This document shows positions 25,432-34,624 of a stretch of DNA of 57,739 nt, piece by piece (within the stretch, counting starts at the first letter, position 1; every line of letters starts with the position of its first letter). The position numbers and the translations under genes are program-made. Source of the stretch: an uncultured Propionibacteriaceae bacterium (lineage in GTDB: Bacteria; Actinomycetota; Actinomycetes; Propionibacteriales; Propionibacteriaceae); NCBI GenBank assembly GCA_936924635.1, contig CAKZHP010000115.1, positions 1 through 57,739 on the forward strand. Reading direction: 5' to 3'. The notes under the pieces are model-generated. The model was given only the letters and a program-made list of their open reading frames with translations. It did no database searches and had not been told where the DNA came from.

Positions 25432-26868
25432 TCAGTGGTGCGCCGGGGCTCTTGTGGCATGGGCCGGCGCCCGCACGACGAACGTCAGCCCGATGACCCC
25501 GAGCCAGAGCGCGTCGGTGGCGCGGAACGCCCAGCGGGCACCAGTCAGCAGAGACTCCGCCTCGGTCGCTCCCCCGCTCGCCGTACGTGCCGTGATCGTC
25601 GAGAACAACGTCACGAACACCGCGGTGCCGATCGCGCCGGCGAGCTGCTGCACCGTGCCGACGATGGCCGATCCGTGGGAGTAGAGGTGCGGCGGCAGCG
25701 AGCCCATCGAGATGGTGAACATCGGGGTGAACAGGCACGCGAACGCCGCGCTCATCGCCACGTGGCACACCATCACGAACCACCACGGCGTCGTCGAGCC
25801 GAGCGTGCCGAGCAGGAAGAACACCACCCCGACGACCACGCTGGCAGGGATCACCAGCGGCCGCGGGCCCACCCGGTCGTACAGGCGGCCCACGACCGGC
25901 CCCAGCAAGCCCATCGCCAGACCGCCCGGGAGCATCAGCAGGCCGACGGTGAGCGGCTCCATCCCCAGCGCCCGCTGCAGCACCAGCGGCAGCATGATGA
26001 TGGTGCCGAACAGCGCCATCATCGCGATCGCCATCACGATCGTGGCGATGCGGAACGCCAAGATCCCGAACGCGCTCAGGTCGAGCAGCGCCCGCTCCGC
26101 CCGCGCCAGGCGCAGCTGACGCCACACGAACAACGCCAGGCAGGCTGCGCCGGCCACGACGACGCCACAGACCACGCCCGGGTTGCTGTCGCCGCCGATC
26201 AGGCTGAGCGCGTACACCAGCCCGCCGAACCCGAGCGCCGACAGCAGCACGCTCACCGGGTCCATGGGCGCGTCACCGGGCTCGTTGACGTTCGCGATCC
26301 GAGTGCCCCCGATCGCCAGGACGACCAGTGCGATCGGCAGCACCAGCCAGAAGATGCCGCGCCACGACGTGAACCGCAGCACCAGCCCCGCCAACGTCGG
26401 CCCCATCGCCGGGGCCACCGAGATCACCAGGGAGATCGTGCCCATCACCGACCCGCGCCGGTCGGCCGGGACGAGCTGCATCACGGTGGTCATCAGCAGC
26501 GGCATCATGATCGCGGTCCCGCTCGCCTGCACCACGCGCCCGGCCAGCACGATCGCGAACCCGGGCGCGAGCGCACAGACCAGGGTGCCGGCGCTGAACA
26601 GCGTCATGGCCAGCACGAACACGGTCCGGGTACGGAACCGCTGCAGCAGCCACCCCGTCACCGGGATCACCACGGCCATCGTGAGCATGAACGCGGTCGT
26701 CAGCCACTGCGCCGTGCGCTCGCCCACCCGCAGGTCGTCCATGATAGGCGTCAGGGCCACGTTGAGCGTGGTCTCGTTGAGGATCACCGTGAACGCCGCC
26801 ACCAGCAGCGTGGCGATCACCGAGCGGTCACGCGTCGACAGGGTCTCGGCAGGGATGGTCTGGGTCAC
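25432..26868 (-). CDS. MFS drug exporter, DHA2 (EmrB/QacA) family
   Basis: 478 residues from GTG 26868, preceded by GAGGAG at suitable spacing; a GTG four codons upstream is an alternative start. About 14 membrane helices, as in the DHA2 group. Motifs: NETTLNVALTPIMDDL in helix 1, the proline/glycine-rich GWLLQRFRTRTVF loop (motif A), and APAMGPTLAGLVL (motif C, exporter signature). Homologues export drugs or small toxic molecules using the proton gradient. No adjacent regulator is present. It is divergent from the DUF1015 gene. Confidence 0.92.
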   Translation of the reverse strand: MTQTIPAETLSTRDRSVIATLLVAAFTVILNETTLNVALTPIMDDLRVGERTAQWLTTAFMLTMAVVIPVTGWLLQRFRTRTVFVLAMTLFSAGTLVCALAPGFAIVLAGRVVQASGTAIMMPLLMTTVMQLVPADRRGSVMGTISLVISVAPAMGPTLAGLVLRFTSWRGIFWLVLPIALVVLAIGGTRIANVNEPGDAPMDPVSVLLSALGFGGLVYALSLIGGDSNPGVVCGVVVAGAACLALFVWRQLRLARAERALLDLSAFGILAFRIATIVMAIAMMALFGTIIMLPLVLQRALGMEPLTVGLLMLPGGLAMGLLGPVVGRLYDRVGPRPLVIPASVVVGVVFFLLGTLGSTTPWWFVMVCHVAMSAAFACLFTPMFTISMGSLPPHLYSHGSAIVGTVQQLAGAIGTAVFVTLFSTITARTASGGATEAESLLTGARWAFRATDALWLGVIGLTFVVRAPAHATRAPAHH

Positions 26869-27043
26869 GGTGCTCCTCACGGGCAGAGGGCTCCGGTGCC
26901 CGGTCTCTCAAACTTTGGGTGTGCCGCGAGAGCGACGATCACAGGCTATCCGCCGGCCACCCCTTCGGGCGAGCGGGTTCCGCCCCGTCCCGTACGCGGT
27001 CGTCCCGACCGGCCAGCCGCGCCCGAACACTAGGGTGAGGGCC

Positions 27044-28345
27044 ATGAACCACGCGGACACGCTCGCCGGCCTGGGCGTCATGATCCCCGACGTCCTGCTC
27101 CCCGTCGAGGGCACCGACCTGGAGCGCTGGGCGGTCGTCGCGTGCGACCAGTACACGTCACAGCCTGAGTACTGGGACGAGGCCGAGGCGTTCGTCGGCG
27201 AGGCCCCCTCCACGCTCCGCCTGGTCTTCCCCGAGGTCCACCTCCACGAGCCCGAGCCCGAGCGCCGGATCGCCGCCATCAACGAGGCGATGCGCGACTA
27301 CGACGAGCGCGGCCTGTTCCGTACGCTGCCGGGCACCCTGGTGCTCGTGCGCCGGGAGACCGGCGCCGGCGACCTCCGCTGGGGCGTGATGGTGGCGCTC
27401 GACCTGGAGGCGTACGACTACAGCCCCGGCTCACGCTCGCTGGTGCGCGCCACCGAGGGCACGATCCTCGACCGCATCCCGCCCCGCAAGCGCGTGCGTG
27501 CCGAGGCGCCGCTGGAGCTGCCGCACATCCTGGTGCTGATCTCCGACCCCGACCTCACGGTCATCGAGCCCCTCGTGGCAGCGGTCGACTCGTACACACC
27601 GCTCTACGACACCGCTCTCATGGCCGACGGCGGCCAGGTCACCGGCTGGGCGGTCGACGAGGCGCACCTTGCCGGCTTCGCCGACGCGCTCGCCGCGCTG
27701 CACGCCGGCCTCGACCCCGAGAACCCGCTGCTGTTCGCCATGGGCGACGGCAACCACAGCCTGGCGACGGCGAAGAGCTGCTGGGAGGACGTCCGCGCCA
27801 CCCTCGGCGAGGACGACCGCGCCACCCACCCCGCCCGGTACGCCCTGGTGGAGATCGAGAACATCTTCGACCCGGGTCTCGAGTTCGAGCCCATCCACCG
27901 GGTGCTGCTGGGCACCACCCGCGAGGACTTCGAGACCGAGCTGGCGAAGCACTGCGGCTCGTACGAGGCCGAGGCCGTGCCCGACCTGGACACCCTGCTC
28001 GCCGCCCTCGACACCGCCACCGTGCAGTCGTTCGGGTTCGCCGACGGTGACGAGCTGGAGGTGTACGTGCTGGAGGACCCGGCAGCGAGCATCGCCGCCG
28101 GCACCCTGCAGAAGGTGATCGACGGCCTGGTCGCCGTCGGCCACCAGGTCGACTACATCCACGGGGCCGACGTCACCGCCGAGCTGGCCGAGGCCGAAGG
28201 CACCCTGGGGCTGTTCCTCCCCGGTGTGCCGAAGGAGACCTTCTTCGCCTCCGTGGTGGCCGACGGAGCCCTGCCCCGCAAGACGTTCTCCCTCGGCGAG
28301 GCGGCCGACAAGCGCTACTACCTGGAGGCGAGGCGCATCCGCTGA
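27044..28345 (+). CDS. DUF1015 family protein
   Basis: 433 residues. Key family segments are WAVVACDQYTSQPEYWDEAE at the N-terminus, MGDGNHSLATAK (a conserved loop near 230-241) and the C-terminal region ending KTFSLGEAADKRYYLEARRI. DUF1015 proteins are widespread and soluble; the function is not established, though a link to serine or to nucleotide metabolism has been proposed for relatives. TAGGGT (27031-27036) lies 7 bases before ATG 27044, suggesting a leaderless transcript. The longer open frame to the left is not coding. Followed closely by the M16 pair. Confidence 0.9.
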   Translation: MNHADTLAGLGVMIPDVLLPVEGTDLERWAVVACDQYTSQPEYWDEAEAFVGEAPSTLRLVFPEVHLHEPEPERRIAAINEAMRDYDERGLFRTLPGTLVLVRRETGAGDLRWGVMVALDLEAYDYSPGSRSLVRATEGTILDRIPPRKRVRAEAPLELPHILVLISDPDLTVIEPLVAAVDSYTPLYDTALMADGGQVTGWAVDEAHLAGFADALAALHAGLDPENPLLFAMGDGNHSLATAKSCWEDVRATLGEDDRATHPARYALVEIENIFDPGLEFEPIHRVLLGTTREDFETELAKHCGSYEAEAVPDLDTLLAALDTATVQSFGFADGDELEVYVLEDPAASIAAGTLQKVIDGLVAVGHQVDYIHGADVTAELAEAEGTLGLFLPGVPKETFFASVVADGALPRKTFSLGEAADKRYYLEARRIR

Positions 28346-28378
28346 CCCGGGCGGGGCGCAGCTAGGCTGACGCCCACC

Positions 28379-29689
28379 ATGCAGTCGCCCATCACGCAGT
28401 CGCGCACCATCGCGTCGCCAGCGATCTCGTACCCCATCCATGAGTCCCGTCTCGACAACGGCCTCCGGGTGATCGTCAGCCCTGACCACGCCGTGCCGGC
28501 GGTGGCGGTGAACCTCTGGTACGACGTGGGGTCGGCCGACGAGACCCCGGGGCGCACGGGGTTCGCCCACCTGTTCGAGCACCTGATGTTCCAGGGGTCG
28601 GCGCATGTGCGCTCCGGCGACCACCTGGGGCTGATCCAGGCCGCCGGCGGCTCGGTGAACGGCACCACGTCGTCGGACCGCACCAACTACTTCGAGTCGG
28701 TGCCCACCGGCGCGCTGCGCATGGCGCTGTGGCTGGAGGCCGACCGGCTCGGCACGCTGCTGGACGCCGTCGACCAGGGCAACCTCGACACCCAGCGTGA
28801 GGTGGTGAAGGAGGAGAAGCGGCAGCGCTACGACAACGTCCCGTACGGTGACGTCTGGCAGCGCCTGTTCGAGCTCGCGTTCCCCGCCGACCACCCGTAC
28901 GGCCACTCCTCCATCGGCTCCATGGAGGACCTGGACGCCGCGACGCTCGATGACGTACGCGCGTTCTTCCAGGCCCACTACCGCCCCAGCCGCGCCGTGC
29001 TCACCCTGGCCGGCGACGTCACCGAGAAGCGCGGCCGGCAGCTGGCGGAGCAGTTCTTCGGCCACCTCCCGGGCACGCCCGGCCGCGACCGCCCGGTCGT
29101 CGCCCCGCTCCCCCCGCACCAGGGCGTCCCGCGCGCCGAGGTGACCGCCGCGGTCCCCCGCGACGCGGTCTACCTCACCTGGCGGCTGCCCGCCGCCGGC
29201 GACGACGACATGGAGGCGCTCGGCCTGGCCACCTCGGTGCTCGGCGACGGCATCACCTCCCGGCTGCACCAGGCCCTGGTGCGTACGGAGCTCGCCGAGG
29301 GCGCCGGAGCGTTCTCGATGTCGCTGGCGCGGGGCAACTCCATCGCCGTCGCGTATGCGCGCTGCTGGGACGGGATCTCGCCCGAGAGGCTGGAGGCGGC
29401 GCTGCTCGAGGCCTGGGACGCCTTCGTCGCCGAGGGGCCGACCGAGGAGGAGCACGGCCGCTCCCAGGCCCAGTTCGCGCGCGAGTGGCTGAGCGAGCTC
29501 GCCTCCTTGGAGGACCGGGCCGACCGGCTGGGCCAGGCCGCGACGCTGATGGGAGACTCCACCTGGGTGAACCGTCGCCTCGGCGAGGTGCTCTCCATCA
29601 CCCGGGACGACGTCGCCGCGGCGTCCCGACGCTGGCTGGGCTCGGAGCACCGCGCCGTCCTCACCTACCGCGCCGGGGAGGCGTCATGA
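28379..29689 (+). CDS. M16 family zinc peptidase, catalytic subunit
   Basis: 436 residues. The inverted zinc motif HxxEH is present as HLFEH (His64, Glu67, His68) in GFAHLFEHLMFQG, with the distal Glu in EVVKEEKRQRYDN near 140. A C-terminal second M16 lobe has LPAAGDDDMEALGLATSVLG. Such proteins degrade peptides and usually need a paired non-catalytic subunit, encoded next. The start of the partner overlaps the stop (ATGA at 29686-29689). There is no signal peptide, so cytosolic. TAGGCT (28363-28368) lies 10 bases before the ATG. Confidence 0.93.
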   Translation: MQSPITQSRTIASPAISYPIHESRLDNGLRVIVSPDHAVPAVAVNLWYDVGSADETPGRTGFAHLFEHLMFQGSAHVRSGDHLGLIQAAGGSVNGTTSSDRTNYFESVPTGALRMALWLEADRLGTLLDAVDQGNLDTQREVVKEEKRQRYDNVPYGDVWQRLFELAFPADHPYGHSSIGSMEDLDAATLDDVRAFFQAHYRPSRAVLTLAGDVTEKRGRQLAEQFFGHLPGTPGRDRPVVAPLPPHQGVPRAEVTAAVPRDAVYLTWRLPAAGDDDMEALGLATSVLGDGITSRLHQALVRTELAEGAGAFSMSLARGNSIAVAYARCWDGISPERLEAALLEAWDAFVAEGPTEEEHGRSQAQFAREWLSELASLEDRADRLGQAATLMGDSTWVNRRLGEVLSITRDDVAAASRRWLGSEHRAVLTYRAGEAS

Positions 29690-31011
29690 CCACGACCCGC
29701 CGGCCCCGCATCAGCCCGGCCCCGGCCTGGAGCTTCCCCCGGTACGACGAGGGGGTGCTCGACAACGGCCTGCGCGTGTGGGCGTTCCACCTGCCCGGGC
29801 AGTACGTGGTGTCGGCCGGGATCAACCTCGACCTGCCGCTCGCCGCGGAGCCACGGGAGCGGGAGGGCATCGCCTCGATCACCCTCCACTGCCTCGACGA
29901 GGGCACGCACAGCCACCCCGGGTCGGCGTACACCGAGCGCCTCGAGAACGTGGGTGCCGTCTTCACCGGCGCGGCCACGCTGCCCGGCACCCAGGTCGGG
30001 ATCGCCACGCCCGTCACGGGGCTGGCCGACGCGCTGCCGCTGCTGGCCGAGGCGTTGACCGAGCCAGCGCTCGCCGACGACGACGTGGCGCGCCACGTCG
30101 GCCTGCGGCGCGCCGAGCTGGTGCAGGCTCGCGCCAACTCCTCCCAGCTCGCCGGAGCACTCACGCCGGGGACGGTGTTCGACGCCGGCTCGCGCGCCAG
30201 CCGCCCCACCGGGGGCACGACGGTGACCGTGTCGCAGGTCACCCCCGAGGCCGTGCGCGACTTCCACGCCCGCCACTACTCCCCCGCCGGCGCCACGCTG
30301 GTGCTGGCCGGAGACTTCGCCGGGGCCGACCCGCTCGCGCTGGCCGAGACGGCGTTCGGCGGCTGGACCGCCCCCGGTGTGCGAGCGGAGCACCCCGCCC
30401 CGGAGCCGACCACGCGTGCCCGCCGGCTGATCGGCCGCGAGGGCGCGGTGCAGGCGGACCTGCGGCTGACCGCGTACGGGATCGACCGGATCGACCCGCG
30501 GTGGCCATCGCTGCAGATCGCGTGCGTCGCCATGGGTGGGGCGTTCCAGAGCCGCCTCAACACGGTGCTGCGGGAGAAGCGGGGCTACACGTACGGGGTG
30601 CACATGGGTGCCCACCCGCTGCGTGGCGCCGGCTACATCACGGTGTCCGGCTCCTTCCGCACCGAGGTGCTCGCCGCGGCGGTGACCGAGGCGCACTCGC
30701 TCCTCGACGTCTCCCGCCGGCCGTTCACCGACGGCGAGGTGAGGCGGGCGGTCCGCTACCAGACCGACACGGCACCGCTCCGGTACGCCACCGCGCCCGC
30801 CGTGGCGCAGCAGGCACTGGTCCTGGCCGCGAACGGCCTCGACCCGGCGTTCGTCGACCGCAACCGCCAGGAGCAGCGGGAGGTCACCGCCGAGTCGGCC
30901 ACGGCTGCGTACCAGTCGTTGTGGCCCGCGGACCCAGCGATGCTGGTGATCGGCGACCCCGCCCTGGCGAGCGATCTGGGCCTGGAGGCCGAGCCGGCCC
31001 CAAAGCTCTGA
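29686..31011 (+). CDS. M16 family peptidase-like protein, non-catalytic partner
   Basis: 441 residues with two M16 lobes. The zinc motif region reads ITLHCLDEGTHS and lacks HxxEH, so it is very unlikely to hold the catalytic zinc. The C-terminal lobe keeps the substrate-positioning motif RLNTVLREKRGYTYG with the conserved Arg/Tyr. This is the division of labour seen in mitochondrial processing peptidase and heterodimeric bacterial M16 enzymes: this chain binds substrate for the chain encoded just upstream. It is translated by ATGA coupling, which favours equal dosage. Confidence 0.92.
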   Translation: MTTTRRPRISPAPAWSFPRYDEGVLDNGLRVWAFHLPGQYVVSAGINLDLPLAAEPREREGIASITLHCLDEGTHSHPGSAYTERLENVGAVFTGAATLPGTQVGIATPVTGLADALPLLAEALTEPALADDDVARHVGLRRAELVQARANSSQLAGALTPGTVFDAGSRASRPTGGTTVTVSQVTPEAVRDFHARHYSPAGATLVLAGDFAGADPLALAETAFGGWTAPGVRAEHPAPEPTTRARRLIGREGAVQADLRLTAYGIDRIDPRWPSLQIACVAMGGAFQSRLNTVLREKRGYTYGVHMGAHPLRGAGYITVSGSFRTEVLAAAVTEAHSLLDVSRRPFTDGEVRRAVRYQTDTAPLRYATAPAVAQQALVLAANGLDPAFVDRNRQEQREVTAESATAAYQSLWPADPAMLVIGDPALASDLGLEAEPAPKL

Positions 31012-31055
31012 GCAGAGCCGCAACGACCCGGTTCAGGCTCGCGGCAACTCCCCTG

Positions 31056-31086
31056 CGGCAATGCTCGACTGAGTCGAGCATTGTCG
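31056..31086. repeat. REP-like palindromic element, copy C
   Basis: CGGCAATGCTCGACT pairs with AGTCGAGCATTGTCG around the turn GA or G, with a single near-terminal mismatch (G-U in RNA). It begins 44 bases after the M16 partner stop. It shares the CTGCGGCAATGCTCGAC start with copy B. Confidence 0.7.
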
Positions 31087-31132
31087 TAGGAGCCGACCCA
31101 CAGGGCTCCAGCAAGGGCTTTCGTCGATCCTC

Positions 31133-31163
31133 CGACGATGCTCGACTGGGTCGAGCACTGCCG
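31133..31163. repeat. REP-like palindromic element, copy D
   Basis: CGACGATGCTCGACT facing GGTCGAGCACTGCCG gives a hairpin with few mismatches. It shares the CTCCGACGATGCTCGAC start with copy A. It stands 46 bases from copy C and about 60 bases before the end of the UPF0182 gene on the minus strand. Confidence 0.7.
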
Positions 31164-31224
31164 TAGGGCCTCGTGAGGTGACCGCCGGATCACGACTCAG
31201 CACGACGGCGCCGGCTCTCCCCCG

Positions 31225-34095
31225 TCAGCGTCCGCTCGCCCTCACGGCCCGCTCCACGGCGGCCTGCGCTTCCTTGGTGGCCTTCTGGTAGCCGGCCAGG
31301 TCGCCGTCCCTCAGGGCCGCGTCGGCGGCGGCGAACGCGGCCTGGGCCTCGGTGAGGGCCTGGGCCAGTGCTGCAGGGTCGGTCACGCCCGTGCCCGTGG
31401 AGGGAGTGGTCGGCTTGGTCCCGGGGTTCTCACCCGTGCTCACCCCCGAGTTGCCGGCGAACGCCTGGTCCAGGGCCTCCTGCAGCGTGGTGCCGATCCC
31501 GACGTTCTCGCCGAACCTCACCACCACGAACGTCAGCACCGGGAAGGCGCCCGCGGCGCTGGTGCTCCCCTGCGCGTTCTCCCGCTTCGTGTAGATCGGC
31601 TCCACGTACATCACGCCGCCGCCGAGCGGGATCGTGAGCAGGTTGCCGTACAGGACCTGCGCCGAGCTCTGCTTGTAGGGCAGGACGGCGTCGGCCACGC
31701 GCTGGCTGGCGACGATCGCGTTGTAGGCCTGGTTCGGCCCGGAGATCTGGGTGCTGTCGCTCATCCGCAGCACCTTGAGCTTGCCGTAGTCGGGGCTGGA
31801 GGCGTCGGCCACCACCACCAGCTGGGCGGCGAGGTTCTCACGGTTGTTGGGTGTGAACACGGCCGTCTGCGAGAACCGTGGCGTCGTCTCGGCAGGGGTG
31901 TCGGCCCCGTCGAGCCTGGCCGCCGGCCACTTGATGGAGACGAAGTACGTCGGCTCGCGGCGCTTGTCGGCGGTGGGGCTGAGCGGGATCGACCACATGT
32001 CCGACTGGTCGTACCACTTCGCCGGATCGGTCGTGTGATAGCGCTGGATGACGTCGCGCTGCACCTTGAACAGGTCCTCGGGGTAGCGCAGGTGCTCGCG
32101 CAGCTCGGCGGTGATCGCCGACTTCGGCTGCACCGCGCCCGGGTAGACCTTCATCCAGGTCTGGAGGATCGGGTCGGCCTCGTCCCAGGCGTAGAGCGAC
32201 ACGGTGCCGTCGTACGCGTCGACGGTCGCCTTCACGGAGTTGCGCATGTACGTGACCCGCGTGTCCGGGGTGAGCGACTGGGCCGGGCTGGTGGCGTCGG
32301 CGATGGCCGTGCGCAGCGACGTGGCCCGGCTGTTCGGGAAGGACGCGCTGGTCGTGTAGGCGTCGACGATCCACACGATCCGCCCGCCGACGATGGCCGG
32401 GTAGATGTCGGAGTCCGTCGTCAGCCACGGGGCCACCTGCTGCACGCGCTCCCGGGGCGTGCGGTCGTACAAAATCTTCGAGTTGTCGTTCACCCGGTCG
32501 GACAGCAGCAGGTTCACGTCGGCGAAGCGGGTGGCGTACAGGATGCGGTTCCCGAGCCCGCCGATCGGCACTCCCCCCGTCCCCGCGTACGTGCTCTGGT
32601 GCTCCACCCCAGCCACGCCCGGGGTGTCGAACTCGATCGGCGGTGCGCCATCGGGGCGGCCCACGACCGCGTACGTCGACTGCAGCTCCCCGTAGTAGAT
32701 GCGCGGCTCGGCCACCGTGAGACGCCCCACCTGGGGGATGTCGCGGGCCAGCCACTCGGGCTCGCCTGAGGCCTGCCGCCGGTTGCCGTACGCCGCCACC
32801 ACGCCGTAGCCGTGCGTGTAGACGGTGTGGATGTTGTTCCACTCCTTGTTGGGCAGGCCGGAGTGGTCCATCTCACGAGCGGCGATCACCACGTCGGTCT
32901 CGGAGCCGTCGATGGTGTACCGGTCCACGTCGAGCACCGGGGCGACCGACAGGTATCCGCGCACCTGCTGCAGCTGCTCGAAGGTGTCGCGGGACAGGGC
33001 GGGGTCGATGAGACGGATGCCAGGGAGCGCGGCGGCATCGGCCTTCAGCTGCCCGGGGGCGGCGACCGTCGTGGCGGAGTAGTCGTAGATCTGCAGGTCC
33101 TCGATCCCGTACGCCTTGCGGGTGGCCGCGACGTGCCGCTCGATGTACGGGCGCTCCTTGTCGGGCTCGTCGGGGCGCACGTCGAAGCTCTGCACGACCG
33201 CGGGGTAGGCGAGCCCGACGATGAGGGACGACACCACCATCAACACCACCGATACCACCGGCAGCCGCCAGCCCGGGCGGACCGCGTTCACGAAGAACAG
33301 CACCGCGGTGATGAACGCGATCACCGCCACCACCATCGAGGCGTTCAGCCTGGCGTGCTCGTCGGTGAAGGTCATGCCGTCCAGCAGGCCCGATCCGTTG
33401 CTCAGCACCAGGCCGTAGCGGTCGAGCAGGTTGTCGACGCCGTAGGCCAGCAGCCAGAGGCCGATCAGGACCGAGATCTGTGCGTGGGCCCCACGGCTCC
33501 GGCCGCCAGGCCGGCCGCCGCCCGCCGTCAGCGCCCCCAGCGCGAAGTGCACGACCGCGGCGGCGATCACGCAGATCCCGAGCAGCGTGAGCAGGAACGA
33601 TGCGACGAAGCGCAGCCACGGGTAGGTGAAGACGAAGAACGAGGCGTCGTAGCCGAAGAACGGCTCGGTCACCCCGAACGGGACCTGGGCCACGTAAGCC
33701 TGGTAGAGCGGCAGAGCGGCGGACGCTGTCACGCCGGACATCAGCCCGAAGAAGAGCGACGGCAGCAGCACGGCCAGCCACAGGCGGCGCCCCAGCGCCT
33801 GCCGGTACCGGTTCAGCAGCGCGCTGCTGGTGGGGCCGCCGGCCCGGGCCAGCCGGGTGGCGAGCATCACCGTGCCGCCGACGGCCAGTGCCGACACCAG
33901 GCCGAAGACCAGGAACAGAGCCACCTCGGTACCCAGGCGCGTCACGAACACCTGCCGGTAGCCGAGGGCGGAGAACCAGAGGCTGTCGGTCCAGAGGCCG
34001 GCGACGACGACGTACGCAGCCGCCAGCACCAGCAGGATCGCTACCGTCGTGAGCCAGGTCCGACGTGCGCGTGGGGCTGCGAGAGCACTGGACAC
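31225..34095 (-). CDS. UPF0182 family large membrane protein
   Basis: 956 residues from GTG 34095, with GAGGAG just upstream. The N-terminal third has about seven membrane helices (first around residues 13-35); the remainder is a large extracytoplasmic domain with HSGLPNKEWNNIHTVYTHGYG, PRIYYGE and VLYGNLLTIPLGGGVMYVEPIY, the family signatures. The C-terminus has a Thr/Pro-rich spacer and an Ala-rich helix. The family matches Rv3193c of M. tuberculosis; its function is unknown. It is the last gene of the moaE-ylbL-PPA1309 operon, with a 22-base gap from the gene before it. Confidence 0.93.
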   Translation of the reverse strand: MSSALAAPRARRTWLTTVAILLVLAAAYVVVAGLWTDSLWFSALGYRQVFVTRLGTEVALFLVFGLVSALAVGGTVMLATRLARAGGPTSSALLNRYRQALGRRLWLAVLLPSLFFGLMSGVTASAALPLYQAYVAQVPFGVTEPFFGYDASFFVFTYPWLRFVASFLLTLLGICVIAAAVVHFALGALTAGGGRPGGRSRGAHAQISVLIGLWLLAYGVDNLLDRYGLVLSNGSGLLDGMTFTDEHARLNASMVVAVIAFITAVLFFVNAVRPGWRLPVVSVVLMVVSSLIVGLAYPAVVQSFDVRPDEPDKERPYIERHVAATRKAYGIEDLQIYDYSATTVAAPGQLKADAAALPGIRLIDPALSRDTFEQLQQVRGYLSVAPVLDVDRYTIDGSETDVVIAAREMDHSGLPNKEWNNIHTVYTHGYGVVAAYGNRRQASGEPEWLARDIPQVGRLTVAEPRIYYGELQSTYAVVGRPDGAPPIEFDTPGVAGVEHQSTYAGTGGVPIGGLGNRILYATRFADVNLLLSDRVNDNSKILYDRTPRERVQQVAPWLTTDSDIYPAIVGGRIVWIVDAYTTSASFPNSRATSLRTAIADATSPAQSLTPDTRVTYMRNSVKATVDAYDGTVSLYAWDEADPILQTWMKVYPGAVQPKSAITAELREHLRYPEDLFKVQRDVIQRYHTTDPAKWYDQSDMWSIPLSPTADKRREPTYFVSIKWPAARLDGADTPAETTPRFSQTAVFTPNNRENLAAQLVVVADASSPDYGKLKVLRMSDSTQISGPNQAYNAIVASQRVADAVLPYKQSSAQVLYGNLLTIPLGGGVMYVEPIYTKRENAQGSTSAAGAFPVLTFVVVRFGENVGIGTTLQEALDQAFAGNSGVSTGENPGTKPTTPSTGTGVTDPAALAQALTEAQAAFAAADAALRDGDLAGYQKATKEAQAAVERAVRASGR

Positions 34096-34117
34096 GGGTC
34101 TCCTCGGTGATCGGGGT

Positions 34118-34624
34118 TCAGTCCAGGGTAGCCAACAGCGCCGCAGCGAGGCCGGGCGCCATGTCGGCGCCTCCCAGCAGCTCGTCCGGCAGGCTGCGCA
34201 TGCGTGCCACCGCGTGCCGGGAACCGTCACGCAGCACACCGGTCACCACCCGCAGCTCCTGGCGCTCGGGGTGCTCCGCCACGGTCTCACCGGCCTCGGC
34301 CGGGTCGTCGGGAAGATCCGCCTCGAACGCCGCGGGCAGGAACGTACGCTCCACCGCGAGGGCGCACCCGGCCACCCCGTCGGGCCACGCCAGGTGGGCG
34401 AGCGCCTCGACCAGCTCGCGACCGTCGTGGAAGCCCTCCTGCTCCACCGAGGAGAGGTGGTCCTCCGGGTGGTCGGTGCCCAGCTGGGCCGCGAGGTCGG
34501 GCACGGCGGCGACCAGCTGCGCGGTGGGAACCAGGGCGAACAGTCGCGCCGGCTGGTCCCAGCCGGCAGAGCCGACATGCCGCTCCACCTCGAGCACGGC
34601 CGCAGCGAGCGCCTCGTTCAGCAT
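34118..34624 (-). CDS. PPA1309 family protein
   Basis: 168 residues, soluble, with no membrane segment. LARLFALVPTAQL-like and HLSSVEQEGFHDGRELVEAL segments and VAGCALAVERTFLP match the actinobacterial PPA1309 family, known mainly from its fixed position between the Lon-like PDZ protease and UPF0182 genes. Function unknown. The start overlaps the upstream protease stop (ATGCTGA). Linkage suggests a role with the neighbouring membrane proteins, which is inference. Confidence 0.85.
   Translation of the reverse strand: MLNEALAAAVLEVERHVGSAGWDQPARLFALVPTAQLVAAVPDLAAQLGTDHPEDHLSSVEQEGFHDGRELVEALAHLAWPDGVAGCALAVERTFLPAAFEADLPDDPAEAGETVAEHPERQELRVVTGVLRDGSRHAVARMRSLPDELLGGADMAPGLAAALLATLD

Noticed and set aside
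26183..27043. Upstream extension of the DUF1015 frame by about 287 codons
   Set aside because: The extension overlaps the MFS gene on the other strand and has no family match; ATG 27044 follows a promoter-like TAGGGT and fits family length.
27431..29650. A 739-codon minus-strand frame across DUF1015 and M16 genes
   Set aside because: It spans two firm genes on the other strand and has the biased composition of a shadow frame.
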